This document shows positions 46,016 through 56,684 of a stretch of 64,000 nt of DNA, piece by piece. The translations under genes were made by a program, and so were the position numbers. Every line of letters starts with the position of its first letter. Within the stretch, counting starts at the first letter, position 1. Below the pieces are notes generated by a model. It was given only the letters and a program-made list of their open reading frames with translations, had not been told where the DNA came from and did not search any database. Source of the stretch: Trachythela sp. YZ-2020 (taxonomy: Eukaryota > Cnidaria > Anthozoa > Malacalcyonacea > Clavulariidae); NCBI GenBank assembly GCA_016169945.1, contig JADLSH010000170.1:186001-250000 (forward strand). The letters are read 5' to 3'.

Positions 46016-48207
46016 GTGCACTCTTGTTTACGTTATTCATTTCTATTTAACTTCAAAATGCGGCAATTTCGATTTGACTATTCACTAAAGAATAGCCCTA
46101 TACAATCACAGGACGCTTATTTGAAAAATTTGATTGAAAAAGTGGAAAGTGTAATAAAACGTATGAGATGGAAAGCTAATTTCTTTCTTAATAAAAACAA
46201 AAAATGTGAAAACCAAAACAACCATTTCGGCCTTGCATCCAACAAAACACCTCCTTCTATTCCGGAAATGAAACCTTTCGAAGACGACCTTATAAAATTA
46301 ATCGAAAATTTACAATTTCGGCCATATAGGAACCAATTTCAGAAATCTTTGACTAACGATCTAAAGAAAATCAATTCGTCTCCCAACATTTTCATTTTTG
46401 CAGACAAAACTAGGAATATTTATGAAACCTCGCTCGACACATACAACAAGCTATTACATGACAACATCACAAAAACATATAAGCATGGATCCGAGGACAC
46501 TATAGATGAAATTGATTCAGAACTAAAAACATTTCGAACAATTTAGGAATCGCGACAGAATTGAAAAAATGAAAAACGCTAAGCATTTATATCTTTAAAA
46601 GATCACAAAGAAAATATCACAATCCAAAATGCCGATTAATTAATCCCGCTAAAAGCGAATCCGGAAAAATAAGCAAAGTTATTTTGGACAAAATTAATTC
46701 AATTTGAGAGAAAAACTGAATTTAAATCAATGGAGGAATACAAAACAAGTTATTCAGTGGTTTGGCAATATAAAAGATAAGGACAGACACAGTTTTATTT
46801 CGTTTGACATTGTCGATTTCTACCCATCTATTTCTGAAAAACTATTGGACCAAGCTTTATCTTGGGCTTCAAATTTGGCTACTATACCTGAAAACGATAT
46901 TTCAATAATAAAACACGCTAGAAAATCTCTTCTTTTCAATACCGGAATTTCATGGATAAAAAAAGATAGCCATAGTTTGTTTGACGTTAGCATGGGCAGT
47001 TTCGACGGCGCGGAAATTTGTGAGTTAGTAGGCCTTTTCATTTTAAACCACCTGAGTAAGAAATTTGGCAAAGAAAGCATCGGCCTATATAGAGATGACG
47101 GTTTGGCTATTATAAAAGTAAATCAGCACGTTTAGCAGACAAAACAAGAAAAGATCTCACAAAATTTTCGAGCAGTTTGACCTAAAAATTACCGCCGAAT
47201 CAAATTTACGCATTGTAAATTTTTTAGATGTAACTTTCGACCTTAACAATGGAAAACATAGGCCCTATAGGAAGCCCAATGACGATCCACTATACATAAA
47301 TATGCACTCTAATCACCCACCGAGCATCACAAGACAACTACCTGCATCAATTAACAAGCGCATCGCACTTCTTTCATCAGATGAGCAAACTTTTCAGGAA
47401 TCTGCACCCATATATCAGAACGCACTTAGGCATAGCAACTTTAATCATGAACTTAGCTACACTCAGCACACACCGCAAAAACAACGCAGGAATAGGCAAC
47501 GCAACATCATTTGGTTCAACCCACCATTTAGCAAGAGTGTTAGCACAAACATGGGACGTAATTTCCTTAGTCTAATTGACAAGCATTTTCCACCGCACCA
47601 CAAGCTACATAAAATTTTTAACAGAAATACAGTTAAAGTAAGCTATAGCTGCATGAACAATATTAAGTCAGTAATCACTAAACACAATGCACGCATATCT
47701 AGAAATAACAAGCCACAGGAGAGGGACACTACCAATTGCAGTTGTAGAAAAAACACCATTTGCCCGCTTCAAAAACAATGCATGACTAGGGACATAGTAT
47801 ACAAAGCAACAGTCACAGTAAGCAACACAAACATGATCAAAAATTACATTGGCATGACTGCAACCACATTCAAAGAGCGACACAACCACACTAAATCTTT
47901 TCAGCATAAAAAGCATGCAAATGACACGGAACTTTCGAAATATATTTGGACATTGAAAGAAAACAATAAGGATTTCAGTATTAATTGGCAAATTTTAAAA
48001 CATTCTATTTCGTACACGGGAGGATCAAAACGATGCAATTTATGTTTAGAAGAAAAATTTTGTATTTTGAAAGAAAAAAACAAGGATTGTTTACTCAACA
48101 AAAGAGCTGAAATAATTTCACGATGTAACGTAAACAACGCAAACAAAGCCATGCATGCACACATTGTCTCCCACACACACCCCCACGCCCCGGCAGGAAG
48201 TATATAA
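46016..48207 (+). pseudogene. PLE reverse transcriptase/GIY-YIG endonuclease, frameshifted
   Basis: The coding region is continuous in homology but broken by frameshifts and stops near 46,545-46,710, at about 47,118 (just after YRDDGLAIIK) and about 47,155. The last frame (301 codons) carries the linker CSCRKNTICPLQKQC, a Cys-rich motif that precedes the nuclease in this group, then the GIY-YIG motifs VYKATVTVS and KNYIGMTATTFKERHNHT. Relative to the other copies the right copy has lost two residues at KERLANH. A single protein cannot be made from this copy. Confidence 0.85.
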
Positions 48208-48225
48208 GCGGTCATTTCTTTCGAT

Positions 48226-48281
48226 ACTTGTAAACTGCCTGATGATTCTTTTACAGATGAAACAGCCTGTTGCAGACAAGT
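48226..48281 (+). ncRNA. Hammerhead ribozyme (PLE, right copy)
   Basis: Positions: outer stem I ACUUGU 48,226-48,231 with ACAAGU 48,276-48,281; AAA bulge; inner stem I CUGC 48,235-48,238 with GCAG 48,272-48,275; box CUGAUGA 48,239-48,245; stem II UCU/AGA with loop UUUAC; box GAAA 48,259-48,262; stem III ACA/UGU closed by GCC. The predicted cut is after U48,271. Stem II is short and closed by a U-U pair, so activity may be modest. Type I hammerheads with minimal stem III are known from PLEs. Confidence 0.88.
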
Positions 48282-50100
48282 TTTGAGGTAAGTTAAAAAT
48301 CTATAATTTGCTCTAACTATATGTTGTCGAGCACTCTTTGCGTTTCGTAGACCTAAACCTACACGTAATATATATATATATATATTATGATTTGACTATA
48401 TACTGTATATATATATCTTAATTTATATATAAATATATTCTATTTCAATTAAGGTTGTCATCGACAATTGTATTATGTGAGCGCTAAAGGAATCATGGGG
48501 GCATCAATTTCGTAATTTTAAGCATCAATTTCGTAATTTTAACACAACGGTATAGCACCGTGGAAATAAAATATGATATTAATATTCCCACGAGGGTTCT
48601 GATGTGTTAAACCTATTCAAAACTATGATTTTATCCATCATTTTCTATAGGTCGTGTTGCACATTTGACTATTGTCTGTGACAACCTTAATTGAAATAGC
48701 TGTATAATATATTTAACAATTATACCATGAGCTCGAGTCGTATATGAGCCGATAGTCTTATATGAGCCAATAGTCGTATATAACGAGAGCGAATGGTATA
48801 ATTGTTTTATAATATAGTCTAATAGCCATTAACTGCAGCAATAATTAATTCTTCTCTTTTACAATGTTTTGACATTTGTTCGGCCAAAAACCGCTTGGCC
48901 TGAAAATTTGAAATGTTTTTGTTTTAAAACTCGAAGTGGAATAAATGGTTTTAGAACCGGTATATCTCACAGAAAAGCTTAGATATTTTATACATATGTT
49001 TGGTAGTATAGTAAGTGCTTGTTGACTGCAAATTAATTTGTTTTTCATTGCGACTTTTTCTGAACAATTTATATTCTCAATGAACATGTTTTTTTCGCTG
49101 TTGTTTCGGTATTAATTCTTTAAAAAAACTTGTATTTAAACCAATTTCTACGTAATAAATGTATTTTGCTAACCTGTCAAAATTTTTTGAGAGTTTTTTC
49201 TTGTACTATTATCTTTCTTAAAGCGAATATTTTCCTTTCTTCTGCTTCGCAAAACTGTTGTCGTTTTTGTGCCGCCATACCAATCTGCCATGCCGCCATA
49301 CCGAGTAGCTCAACCAATCAGATTGCAGAATAGCTCATATATGATGGATGACTATATTATAAATACATATATAATATATATAATATAATTATTTATATAT
49401 AATAATATTGCATGGATAAGGGAAAGTTCATTTATTATGCTGAGGGGAGGGGGGGTAAAATCGATGTCTTGAAAATAGCTCATATTTTTCCGGGGCCCTG
49501 TTGGGGATTACACTAAATTTTAAATGCCCCCCATATGACACTTCAAAATTTACAATGCCCTCCCCTCCCCCCTTCAATACCAGCCGACATCATCCCTCTT
49601 CTATATACATGAGGAAACATTTGCAATAATATATAAAATGCAAAGTCAGTTTCCAATCATACTACAAAGTACGAGGCATTGCAAATTTTACTCCAGTGTG
49701 CATGGTGGGTTCATTTGAACAAAATTCAACTCTAATAGTGGAAAATGAACAAAGGCTTAAAGCTCATTAGTCTTTCGTTATGTGCAGTTTTAACTCGCTT
49801 AGCCGGGTAACTCGCCTTCACACATCCATCCCCTCAGAAAGGTTCAAAATAACCTTATTAGAGTTAAATTGAATAAAAACATCCAAACGTGATCAGGGAT
49901 GATGGATATTGTGTTGTCCATGTATCGTGGGTGGGGAGGAAGAGAATAAAGTTTATTAATTAATGTTTCAGAGTATTTCACCTTCAGAATTTGTCCTACC
50001 TAAATGTCTATACCCCCTTTGGATATCAAAACTTTCAGAGACCCCCTTTACATGTTAAAAATACTTCAAAGCCCTCCATATCTTCGTCCCACAAGATGTG

Positions 50101-50168
50101 CAAACTTGGCTGTGCTATTGCAAGAAATTCCACATGACTGACAAAACATGATCTATTATAAACAGTAA
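50101..50168 (-). pseudogene. Zinc-ribbon exon fragment, mirror copy
   Basis: Inverse of 40,589-40,656 in the right palindrome arm; MFCQSCG start followed by TSCG, then lost frame. Confidence 0.55.
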
Positions 50169-50459
50169 AGAAATTATAATTTATGTAACTGCATTAATGC
50201 ATTATTATTATTATATAGCCATAATTAAATCATAACACCCTCGAAATTTTCATCTTTCTGCAACACTGCAAAAACGAGATTTTGTAGAAGTAATAAAATA
50301 TTTTAAATAATAAATCCAAAACTTACCTTACTCCTTGATGTGCCACATGTCAACGACAACACAGAACGACAATAAACAATATTATTTTTAGAAGTGGCTC
50401 ATTTGGCTCATGCCTTTTTTGTTCCGATTTGAATTTGTGCGCATGTTTTGAATTTGCTT

Positions 50460-50740
50460 TGGTGTTTTGAATTTGCGTTGGTGTTTTGAATTTGCGTTGG
50501 TGTTTTGAATTTGCGTTGGTGTTTTGAATTTGCGTTGGTGTTTTGAATTTGCGTTGGTGTTTTGAATTTGCGTTGGTGTTTTGAATTTGCGTTGGTGTTT
50601 TGAATTTGCGTTGGTGTTTTGAATTTGCGTTGGTGTTTTGAACTTAAATTTTACGGTGGCCCAGAGGTGCAAACGCACACACAAATAGAAATACACAAAC
50701 ACAAATAGAAATACACAAACAAAAAAAGAAATCACCCGTT
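50460..50740 (-). repeat. 19-bp array, 18-base terminus and 18-bp array, mirror copy
   Basis: TTTTGAATTTGCGTTGGTG repeated to 50,640, then the terminus ACGGTGGCCCAGAGGTGC at 50,653-50,670, then the CACAAATAGAAATACACAAA array up to the KDZ inverted-repeat copy. Confidence 0.85.
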
Positions 50741-51167
50741 TCACCTATTCTAAAACACTTAAAGGGCTAGTTCTAAATTTTAGAACTGCGCATCTAAACG
50801 TAACCAGAATGCATTCTGTGCATTCTCGCAAACTTGAATTACAGACACAGGTGCACCGCACGGAGAGGCGTGTGAAATTTATTATGCAATCCAAAGCTTT
50901 CAAAATGGCTGCTCGCTCAGTCTCGACTGCCCTGTCACGTCCTAAAAAGCGGTTTAAATCGTGTAAATTCCGCGTGCAATCAATGGGAAAAGATTTACAA
51001 AGAATATAAGCCTAAAGGTTTCCAGCAAGCAAGCTACCGGGACTGGATTACTGAAACCAAGCACATTTTCGTCATGTCCAGATCATATTGGACCACATGG
51101 TCATGGACATATATTGGAGGGATGTTTTGATTTTGAGAAAGATGAAGAAGCAGTCGCAACTCGTTAT
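50733..51167 (+). pseudogene. KDZ inverted repeat and partial exon 1, inverted copy
   Basis: Starts CACCCGTTTCACC and carries the MAARSVSTALSRPKK frame and GCFDFEKDEEAVATRY, then stops at the palindrome edge inside exon 1. Only the 5' part of the transposase gene is present. Confidence 0.8.
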
Positions 51168-51185
51168 GTATGCAAATTATGCAAA

Positions 51186-52264
51186 TTATGAGAAATTATA
51201 CTGAAAATATTCTTGATGTACTTTGTGTAACTCGTCATCTTCCACAGCAACACTGCCTTCGTTCTCATCGATATCAGGTTGTAGATATTCCATTTTATGA
51301 TCAACAGCGTCAACTGATTCGGGCAAGAAAAAAAGCTGATCAGGAATCCCGTGAGCAGTGTGGTAACGCGACTTCCTTACATAATGGGTATTCCATGATT
51401 CCTTAATAGCCTTTAAGGAATTCTTCATCACTTCAATGAAGCAAAACCAAAGACATTCCAGGTGAAGTGTATTGCTTGTGTGTCGACAAGACCTCTATCA
51501 ATCAAATCTTTGAAAAAATTAATCCACCACGATGCCCATGACCAACGTAGCATAGCCCACCATGCCTCTATACGCTGGTTGCTATGTGATGATCCATAGC
51601 GATGCGCTTTCAATCCATTGTAATTATCCCTATAGTTTTGACATAAGTAGCACTGAGCAGTAGCCATGAGACCATTTTCAGTTCCTTTGTCAGTTCTTAA
51701 AACTGTTGGGCAGCGGTTTTTGGATTTAACACAATCAAGGAATAACTTTCCAACTACACGAGGGTCATTGTTTGTTCGAACAATCTCCAGCCACATAATT
51801 CGCCTACTAAACCCATCAATGCAGCCATGAATGGGAAACCCAAACTGCTTCAGGTTATCATACCCATCGGCATGGCAGGCAAAGTTGGGGCCTGGATTCA
51901 AATACTCTCTCCGCTGCAATTTATGGGCTTTTCTTGCTGCACAACCTTCTGGATCAAGCTCTTTTAGGATATTTTGAACTGTCAAACGGCGCACACACAT
52001 TCCATATTTCGATTGCAGTTTCCTCCACATCACTCTGTAACCTAAAAGGTTGCTGTTTTCATGTAGCTCCCTTTCAATGCATGCTCTAGCTTGTTCTTGA
52101 TTCGCGTTGTATCTTCTTCTTCCCAAACCATAATCTTGTAGTTTAGTGATGAGCATTCTTTTACATATTTTAATATCATGATATTTTTCCAAGCAATCCA
52201 GTATCGATTTGTACTTAAAATTTTTGCCATAATAAAAGCGGATTACTTCTTCCATCAGCATCAA
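51186..52264 (-). pseudogene. Integrase-like DDE transposase, copy 2
   Basis: A 278-codon frame (52,264-51,428) holds an N-terminal helical region (EEVIRFYYGKNFKYKSILD), then HADGYDNLKQFG, CIDGFSRRIMWLEI, LRTDKGTENG and SSHSNQRIEAWW, giving D, D and E of an integrase-type site with 40 residues between the last two. A frameshift near 51,475 moves the reading into ...SLKAIKESWNTHYVRKSR, continuing to 51,186. The start is likely an exon border, not a true ATG. More complete than copy 1, and on the same strand as it. Its element ends at 52,585 on one side and is cut by the palindrome edge on the other. Confidence 0.8.
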
Positions 52265-52379
52265 TAGGAAACATTACATTGTACCCACATGAAACGAAAA
52301 TGAGCTCACTTACGAGGTGATAGCGTGTATTTCATTGATGTAATTATTACAGTAATTTTTATATACCTAATGTATTTTA

Positions 52380-52585
52380 TGACCTTTTTAAATTTGCGTG
52401 CTTGTTCTAAATTTCTGTAACGAGTTTTGAATTTTGCGTTGTTGTTTTCGAATTTGCGTTCGTGTTTTCAATTTGTGATGTGTTTTTGAATTTTACTATG
52501 TTGTTTTCGAAATTTGGTGTTGTTGTTTTCGAATTTGCGTTTGTGTTTTGATTTGCATTTGTGTTTTGCACCTCTGGGCCACCGT
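52380..52585. repeat. Degenerate 19-bp array and right terminus of integrase copy 2
   Basis: TTTTCGAATTTGCGTT-type units abut GCACCTCTGGGCCACCGT (52,568-52,585), linking the 19-bp arrays to the same element family as the 18-bp arrays. Confidence 0.75.
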
Positions 52586-54490
52586 AGTCTGATGTGTTGT
52601 AGCACTAATGTTCTCCTGAAACTGTCCTCTATTAAAACATTAACGGCCAGCACTATTCGTGAGAAGAATAGTCTGGCATTAGAGGGAAATTGTTGACCAA
52701 AGGCACATTGCAGCATAATGGTTTAATGACAAAAGTTTCAAATACATTTAAACAAAAGAAAACAAAACATACCTTCTGTTCACCTCAGTCCTGAGTCAAT
52801 TTGCTTCCCGGTTTACTTTTAACTTCCATCCCCGACACAACAAATGCTGCAAGAAATCAATGCACTCAATGAATGATCTAATGGGATCTGTAGAATAATA
52901 AGTACAGTATAATATATAATATTTCAACAACTATTCAGTCAAATACAGGACAGCAGTTGACTTGGGTTAGCAAGACATTGCAAGGTTGCCTGGTTAAAGG
53001 TTCACATGCAACAATCTCCACTTGACAAGTAAATTAAACTGTCCAGCAACTAGCATTAGAATGACTGAAATAGTGTAGTACGATGCAAAGATGTGCATTG
53101 TACCTTAATGGGTTAACCACAAGATGGTAAATATTCTAAATTTGCAAATTTGGGTATCTAAGCTACACAGTACAGTTGCCAAAAGATAACAAGTACACAT
53201 TGGCATCAATAACACAGATTGGCAACAATAACACACACTAGCATTATCCTGGTAAATACACATGAATTGGTGGGTTAGCCCTTGGCAACTGGAATAGACA
53301 GTATTGCACTGGAATTGCAGGGCATATATTTTAATTTATTACAACTGCCTCTGTATATATACCTGTACACAATTTTCACTAAAAATTTAGACCTACAAAC
53401 GTCCAATAACCAAACTTGCCGGTTAATAGTATAATAGTGCCTGGTTAACATTTACATTTGTATTAAGCATAATATACAACACTTTCCCTTTGATGGGATA
53501 AATTGTCTGGCACTAGATTGTGTGAATTAATAAGGCACAAGCTCCATTGCAACTTAATGGGTTAACCAGAAACAAGCACATAATCTGGTCAACCATTGAC
53601 ATGAAATACTTTCCATTTGACAAGTATAATTCCTGGTGTTAGACAGAGCAAATTAGTAATGTGCATTGGGGCACATTGCATTATAATGGTTAACCCAAAT
53701 AATATTGCAGTATAAAATGTTTTGAAGTAACAATTTCCTGCAAGAGCACAGAATTTTCTTATACTGTTTGCAGTTTACCTGTTGTTGGGACAATTTGTCT
53801 TTTGTTGTGGCATAGTGATTTGGTAGAAAATTCCCTGTTGGGATATACAATAAATTACTAATTTGTAAATATGGCAACAACATTTGGGGATTATTTGTTT
53901 CAGACTTTTTAGGTTGTATAAGGCATATAGTTCATCGCCTACCTGGACTGAGCAATTTATGTTTTGTTTTGAAACATTTCAATCTTCAGAGATCTAACAT
54001 ATAATAATTTTTGCGGGTACACTTGTTCACAAAATTATGATTTCAGGTTCATTGGAAAAACTTTTATATTACATAAGTCAGCCGAGGTGTTTTGGCTCTT
54101 TCTCAATATGAGCAACTGGAATAGGCATTAGGGATTATCAGGGTTAGGTTAAGATTAGGGGTAGTTGCTCATTTTTGACGAGCCACCCGATCTGAACAGT
54201 TTAATGTAAAATTATTCTATTAAGCATAAATTACAATAAACACTATCTGCACTCTGTTATTCCAATTTTTATTACTATTTTAACTTATCTTTAAAACTGA
54301 TTTTGATGTTAACTTAGGTTGTATTTAAAGTAATGTTATTTGCCTACTCTGAGTCACTATATAGCATTAACAAAGACTTTACTTGATGTCAGTGCCATTT
54401 ATTTATAAGGTTTATAAACAATTGCCAAAATACATTACTTTACTATGCAAATATTTAACAGAATTTCACAGTGACAATATACACAAAACA
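52586..54490. other. No gene recognised
   Basis: AT-rich. Short phrases near TTAATGGGTTAACC recur (53,106, 53,560, 53,675), hinting at a degenerate long-period repeat. A TTAGGGATTATCAGGGTTAGG stretch lies at about 54,128. No conserved frame. Confidence 0.45.
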
Positions 54491-55990
54491 TCACTGCCGA
54501 TGTTTTGCAATTAAAAAACGTAAATTGTTATTTAACATAAAATAAATCTTAAGTATTGAACATACTGAGTACAAGCCCATGGCTTTCGAAGGATTGTTTG
54601 GGATCTGCTTTTTGACTCTTTCTTTTAAGTTGTCAGATAAATCTCCAAGTACAATATCTATTGCTTTAATGTCGACCTTCTCATTTGAGGATTTCTGAAA
54701 AACCTCATGATGATGTTGATCAACTGCCATACTAGTACTGAATAAATGAGTTGAAGTTGAGTTGAATAAATGGATAATCAGAATGTTGTGGACTAATTTT
54801 CAAAACATTTTCTCAGTTTCAGTGTGATTTCCTTCTCTGATACGATTTAAAATTTCAGCAAATTCTTTGTCTTCCCTTTGTCTCATAACCTCTGATAATT
54901 AAAACATTTGAAAATATTGTTTCCAGAGGTTTGTTGCTAATGCAGCATATCAATCCTTTGAATTCTCAAACATCCAATTATCAAATACGGGTTTCAGCTG
55001 AAATAAGTCACCAACAGTTATTATGCTAATACAACCAAAAGGTCTTTTGTGCCCATGATTTGTTGCAATCGTAAGTCAAGAAAGTTAAACATACCACTGC
55101 CTACCATAGATATCTCGTCAATAAAAATAACTTGTATTTTCTGTAATTAAGAATGTATTGTATTTAATCTGTCTCTATCTAGTGTACAATAATTAAATCC
55201 TCTGTTGACAGGAATTAAATCCTCTGTTGGAAGGCAGAATGAAGTGTGTTTCCTCTTATGTTAAATGCAGCTTTGCCTGTTGGGGCTACCTTTTACAACA
55301 CTGACATCATCAGGATCATTCTGAGGTCAAGAATTTAAAAATCTTATAAGAGCTTCATACAAAGCATTAGTGACAGTATTTTTACCAACACCAGCACCTC
55401 CACTTAAAAACAGTCTCATTGGCTGTTTATCAGTCTTGACGGAGTTCAATACATAGTAAAAAAACTCTTTTTGTTCAACATTAAGTGATTGGACAAGTTT
55501 TCTAAAATCGGCATCATTCAGTCTTTTGACAACAATTTCATCATCATTTGTTTGTGGATATATACCAATATCATTCATCAGGTCGTATTGGGCATGTTTT
55601 TATCTTTTCCAGGATCGAAGCATCCAAATAATTCACTTGCTTTTGGACCAATTTCCCTGTCTTGTTCATCTCTGTATTGCATATTCAGAGCTACTCATCA
55701 TTTTCAAATATTTCTTGTTCTTTATCAGAAAGATCATCATCTACATTATCATCGAAATTACTCTCTGAAAGATAATTATCTACTGAAGGTGAATTTTATT
55801 TAAGTTTGCTTTGTTGATTACTGTCACTTTTGCAATTGAACCATGCCACAAAATCAGCCAAACATAAGCTTTCCAATTTTTTTGGTCTTCTCTGATATCT
55901 TTTTATAATGTTATCTGATTCAATATCAACAGAATTATTAGGAAGTTTTTAAATTTTATCCATGCTTTTTAATAAGAATGTTCTTTCATC
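54491..55990 (-). pseudogene. Pif1-type helicase relic (Helitron-like)
   Basis: From 55,578 leftwards: LNVEQKEFFYYVLNSVKTD and RLFLSGGAGVGKNTVTNALY (Walker A, GxGKN where GxGKS is usual). Decayed pieces follow: SFCLPTEDL-like, a Walker B region near 55,120 (IDEIS on one frame) and ISIITVGDLFQLKP near 55,030. The tail is at 54,730-54,491 (KSSNEKVDIKAIDIVLGD, SKAMGLYSVCSIL). Pif1-family helicases unwind DNA 5'-3'; this form, with LSGGAGVGK and a short insertion-rich body, is common in Helitrons. I see no Rep nuclease. Many stops make it a pseudogene. Confidence 0.65.
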
Positions 55991-56039
55991 TGGGTCAGAT
56001 GTATTGATAAACTCTCGAGATGATCATCTCAAAGGCATT

Positions 56040-56240
56040 TGCATTATGTATCAGTCAATTCCACCTGTGCCCATCCCCCCCGGGCCGACCCCCAGGCATT
56101 GACCATTTTTAGAGAGACAGTGGCTAAATCCCCACCCTGGGGAAAGGCATAGTGTGCTAAAGCCCTGCGCCCGGGCAAAAAACGTTGGGCTATCCTGCTA
56201 ATAGTAAAATTAAGAAGAGAATGCTAGTTGTACAAGAATA
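56040..56240. repeat. GC-rich interspersed repeat piece
   Basis: TCAATTCCACCTGTGCCCAT followed by a C-run and GGGCCGACCCC stands out from its AT-rich surroundings; probably the end of an unclassified repeat. Confidence 0.35.
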
Positions 56241-56339
56241 TGAAAGTTTTTATTTTAATATATAATATTTTTATAACAGTAACTCAATTTAAACATAATA
56301 ACAAAACTACAACATATTAAACGTTTTGTGACTTTTTTT

Positions 56340-56680
56340 GCCCCCTCCTTTCTGTTTGCTGCTGTTGTGGCCAGATGATGCAAGTATACTTTAATTTCAT
56401 CAGCTGGAAGGAGGCACATGTTCTTCAGCTCCTGGAGTTTCGCAACACTGGGCTGTACAGTGTTTCGCTGTTAAAAAATTCAGCTAAGATTTCAGATGGT
56501 GGTCTCGCCTTATTGCACTGCCAGCAGAATACTTTTGCATGTAATTTTCAAGGCTAGTAATGTAATGACCAGAACATACTCCTATGCAAGATGTACAATT
56601 GACTCGGGCCTTGTCCACAACAGAATTGGGAACATTGAAAACGAAGGGCCACCAAGGTACCAATTGAAGACTAACCAAGT
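56340..56680 (-). pseudogene. Transposon-type gene tail, decayed
   Basis: The - strand encodes VNCTSCIGVCSGHYITSLEN then YMQKYSAGSAIRR, and after a shift PPSEILAEFFN. A CxxC...GHY pattern of this sort is found near the end of unclassified invertebrate transposon proteins (recollection, not checked). It is interrupted on its right by the LINE start. Confidence 0.35.
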
Positions 56681-56684
56681 CAAA

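Larger units (their letters stand above)
45991..48365 (+). mobile_element. Penelope-like element, right copy
   Basis: Full-length by layout: 5' end GTATATTTGCACCCGTATAT, N-terminal frame (46,016-46,546), RT (46,704-47,135) with DIVDFYPSISEKL, GSFDGAEICELVG and YRDDG, linker and GIY-YIG (47,302-48,207), and a ribozyme at the 3' end. It is the most complete PLE copy here. Confidence 0.85.
45991..51167. repeat. Right arm of large palindrome
   Basis: Inverse of 39,590-44,378. The match ends at 51,167, where KDZ exon 1 sequence (...CAACTCGTTAT) switches to the integrase element. The arm includes the mirror MITE at about 48,418-48,700 and an array at 50,460-50,640. Confidence 0.9.
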
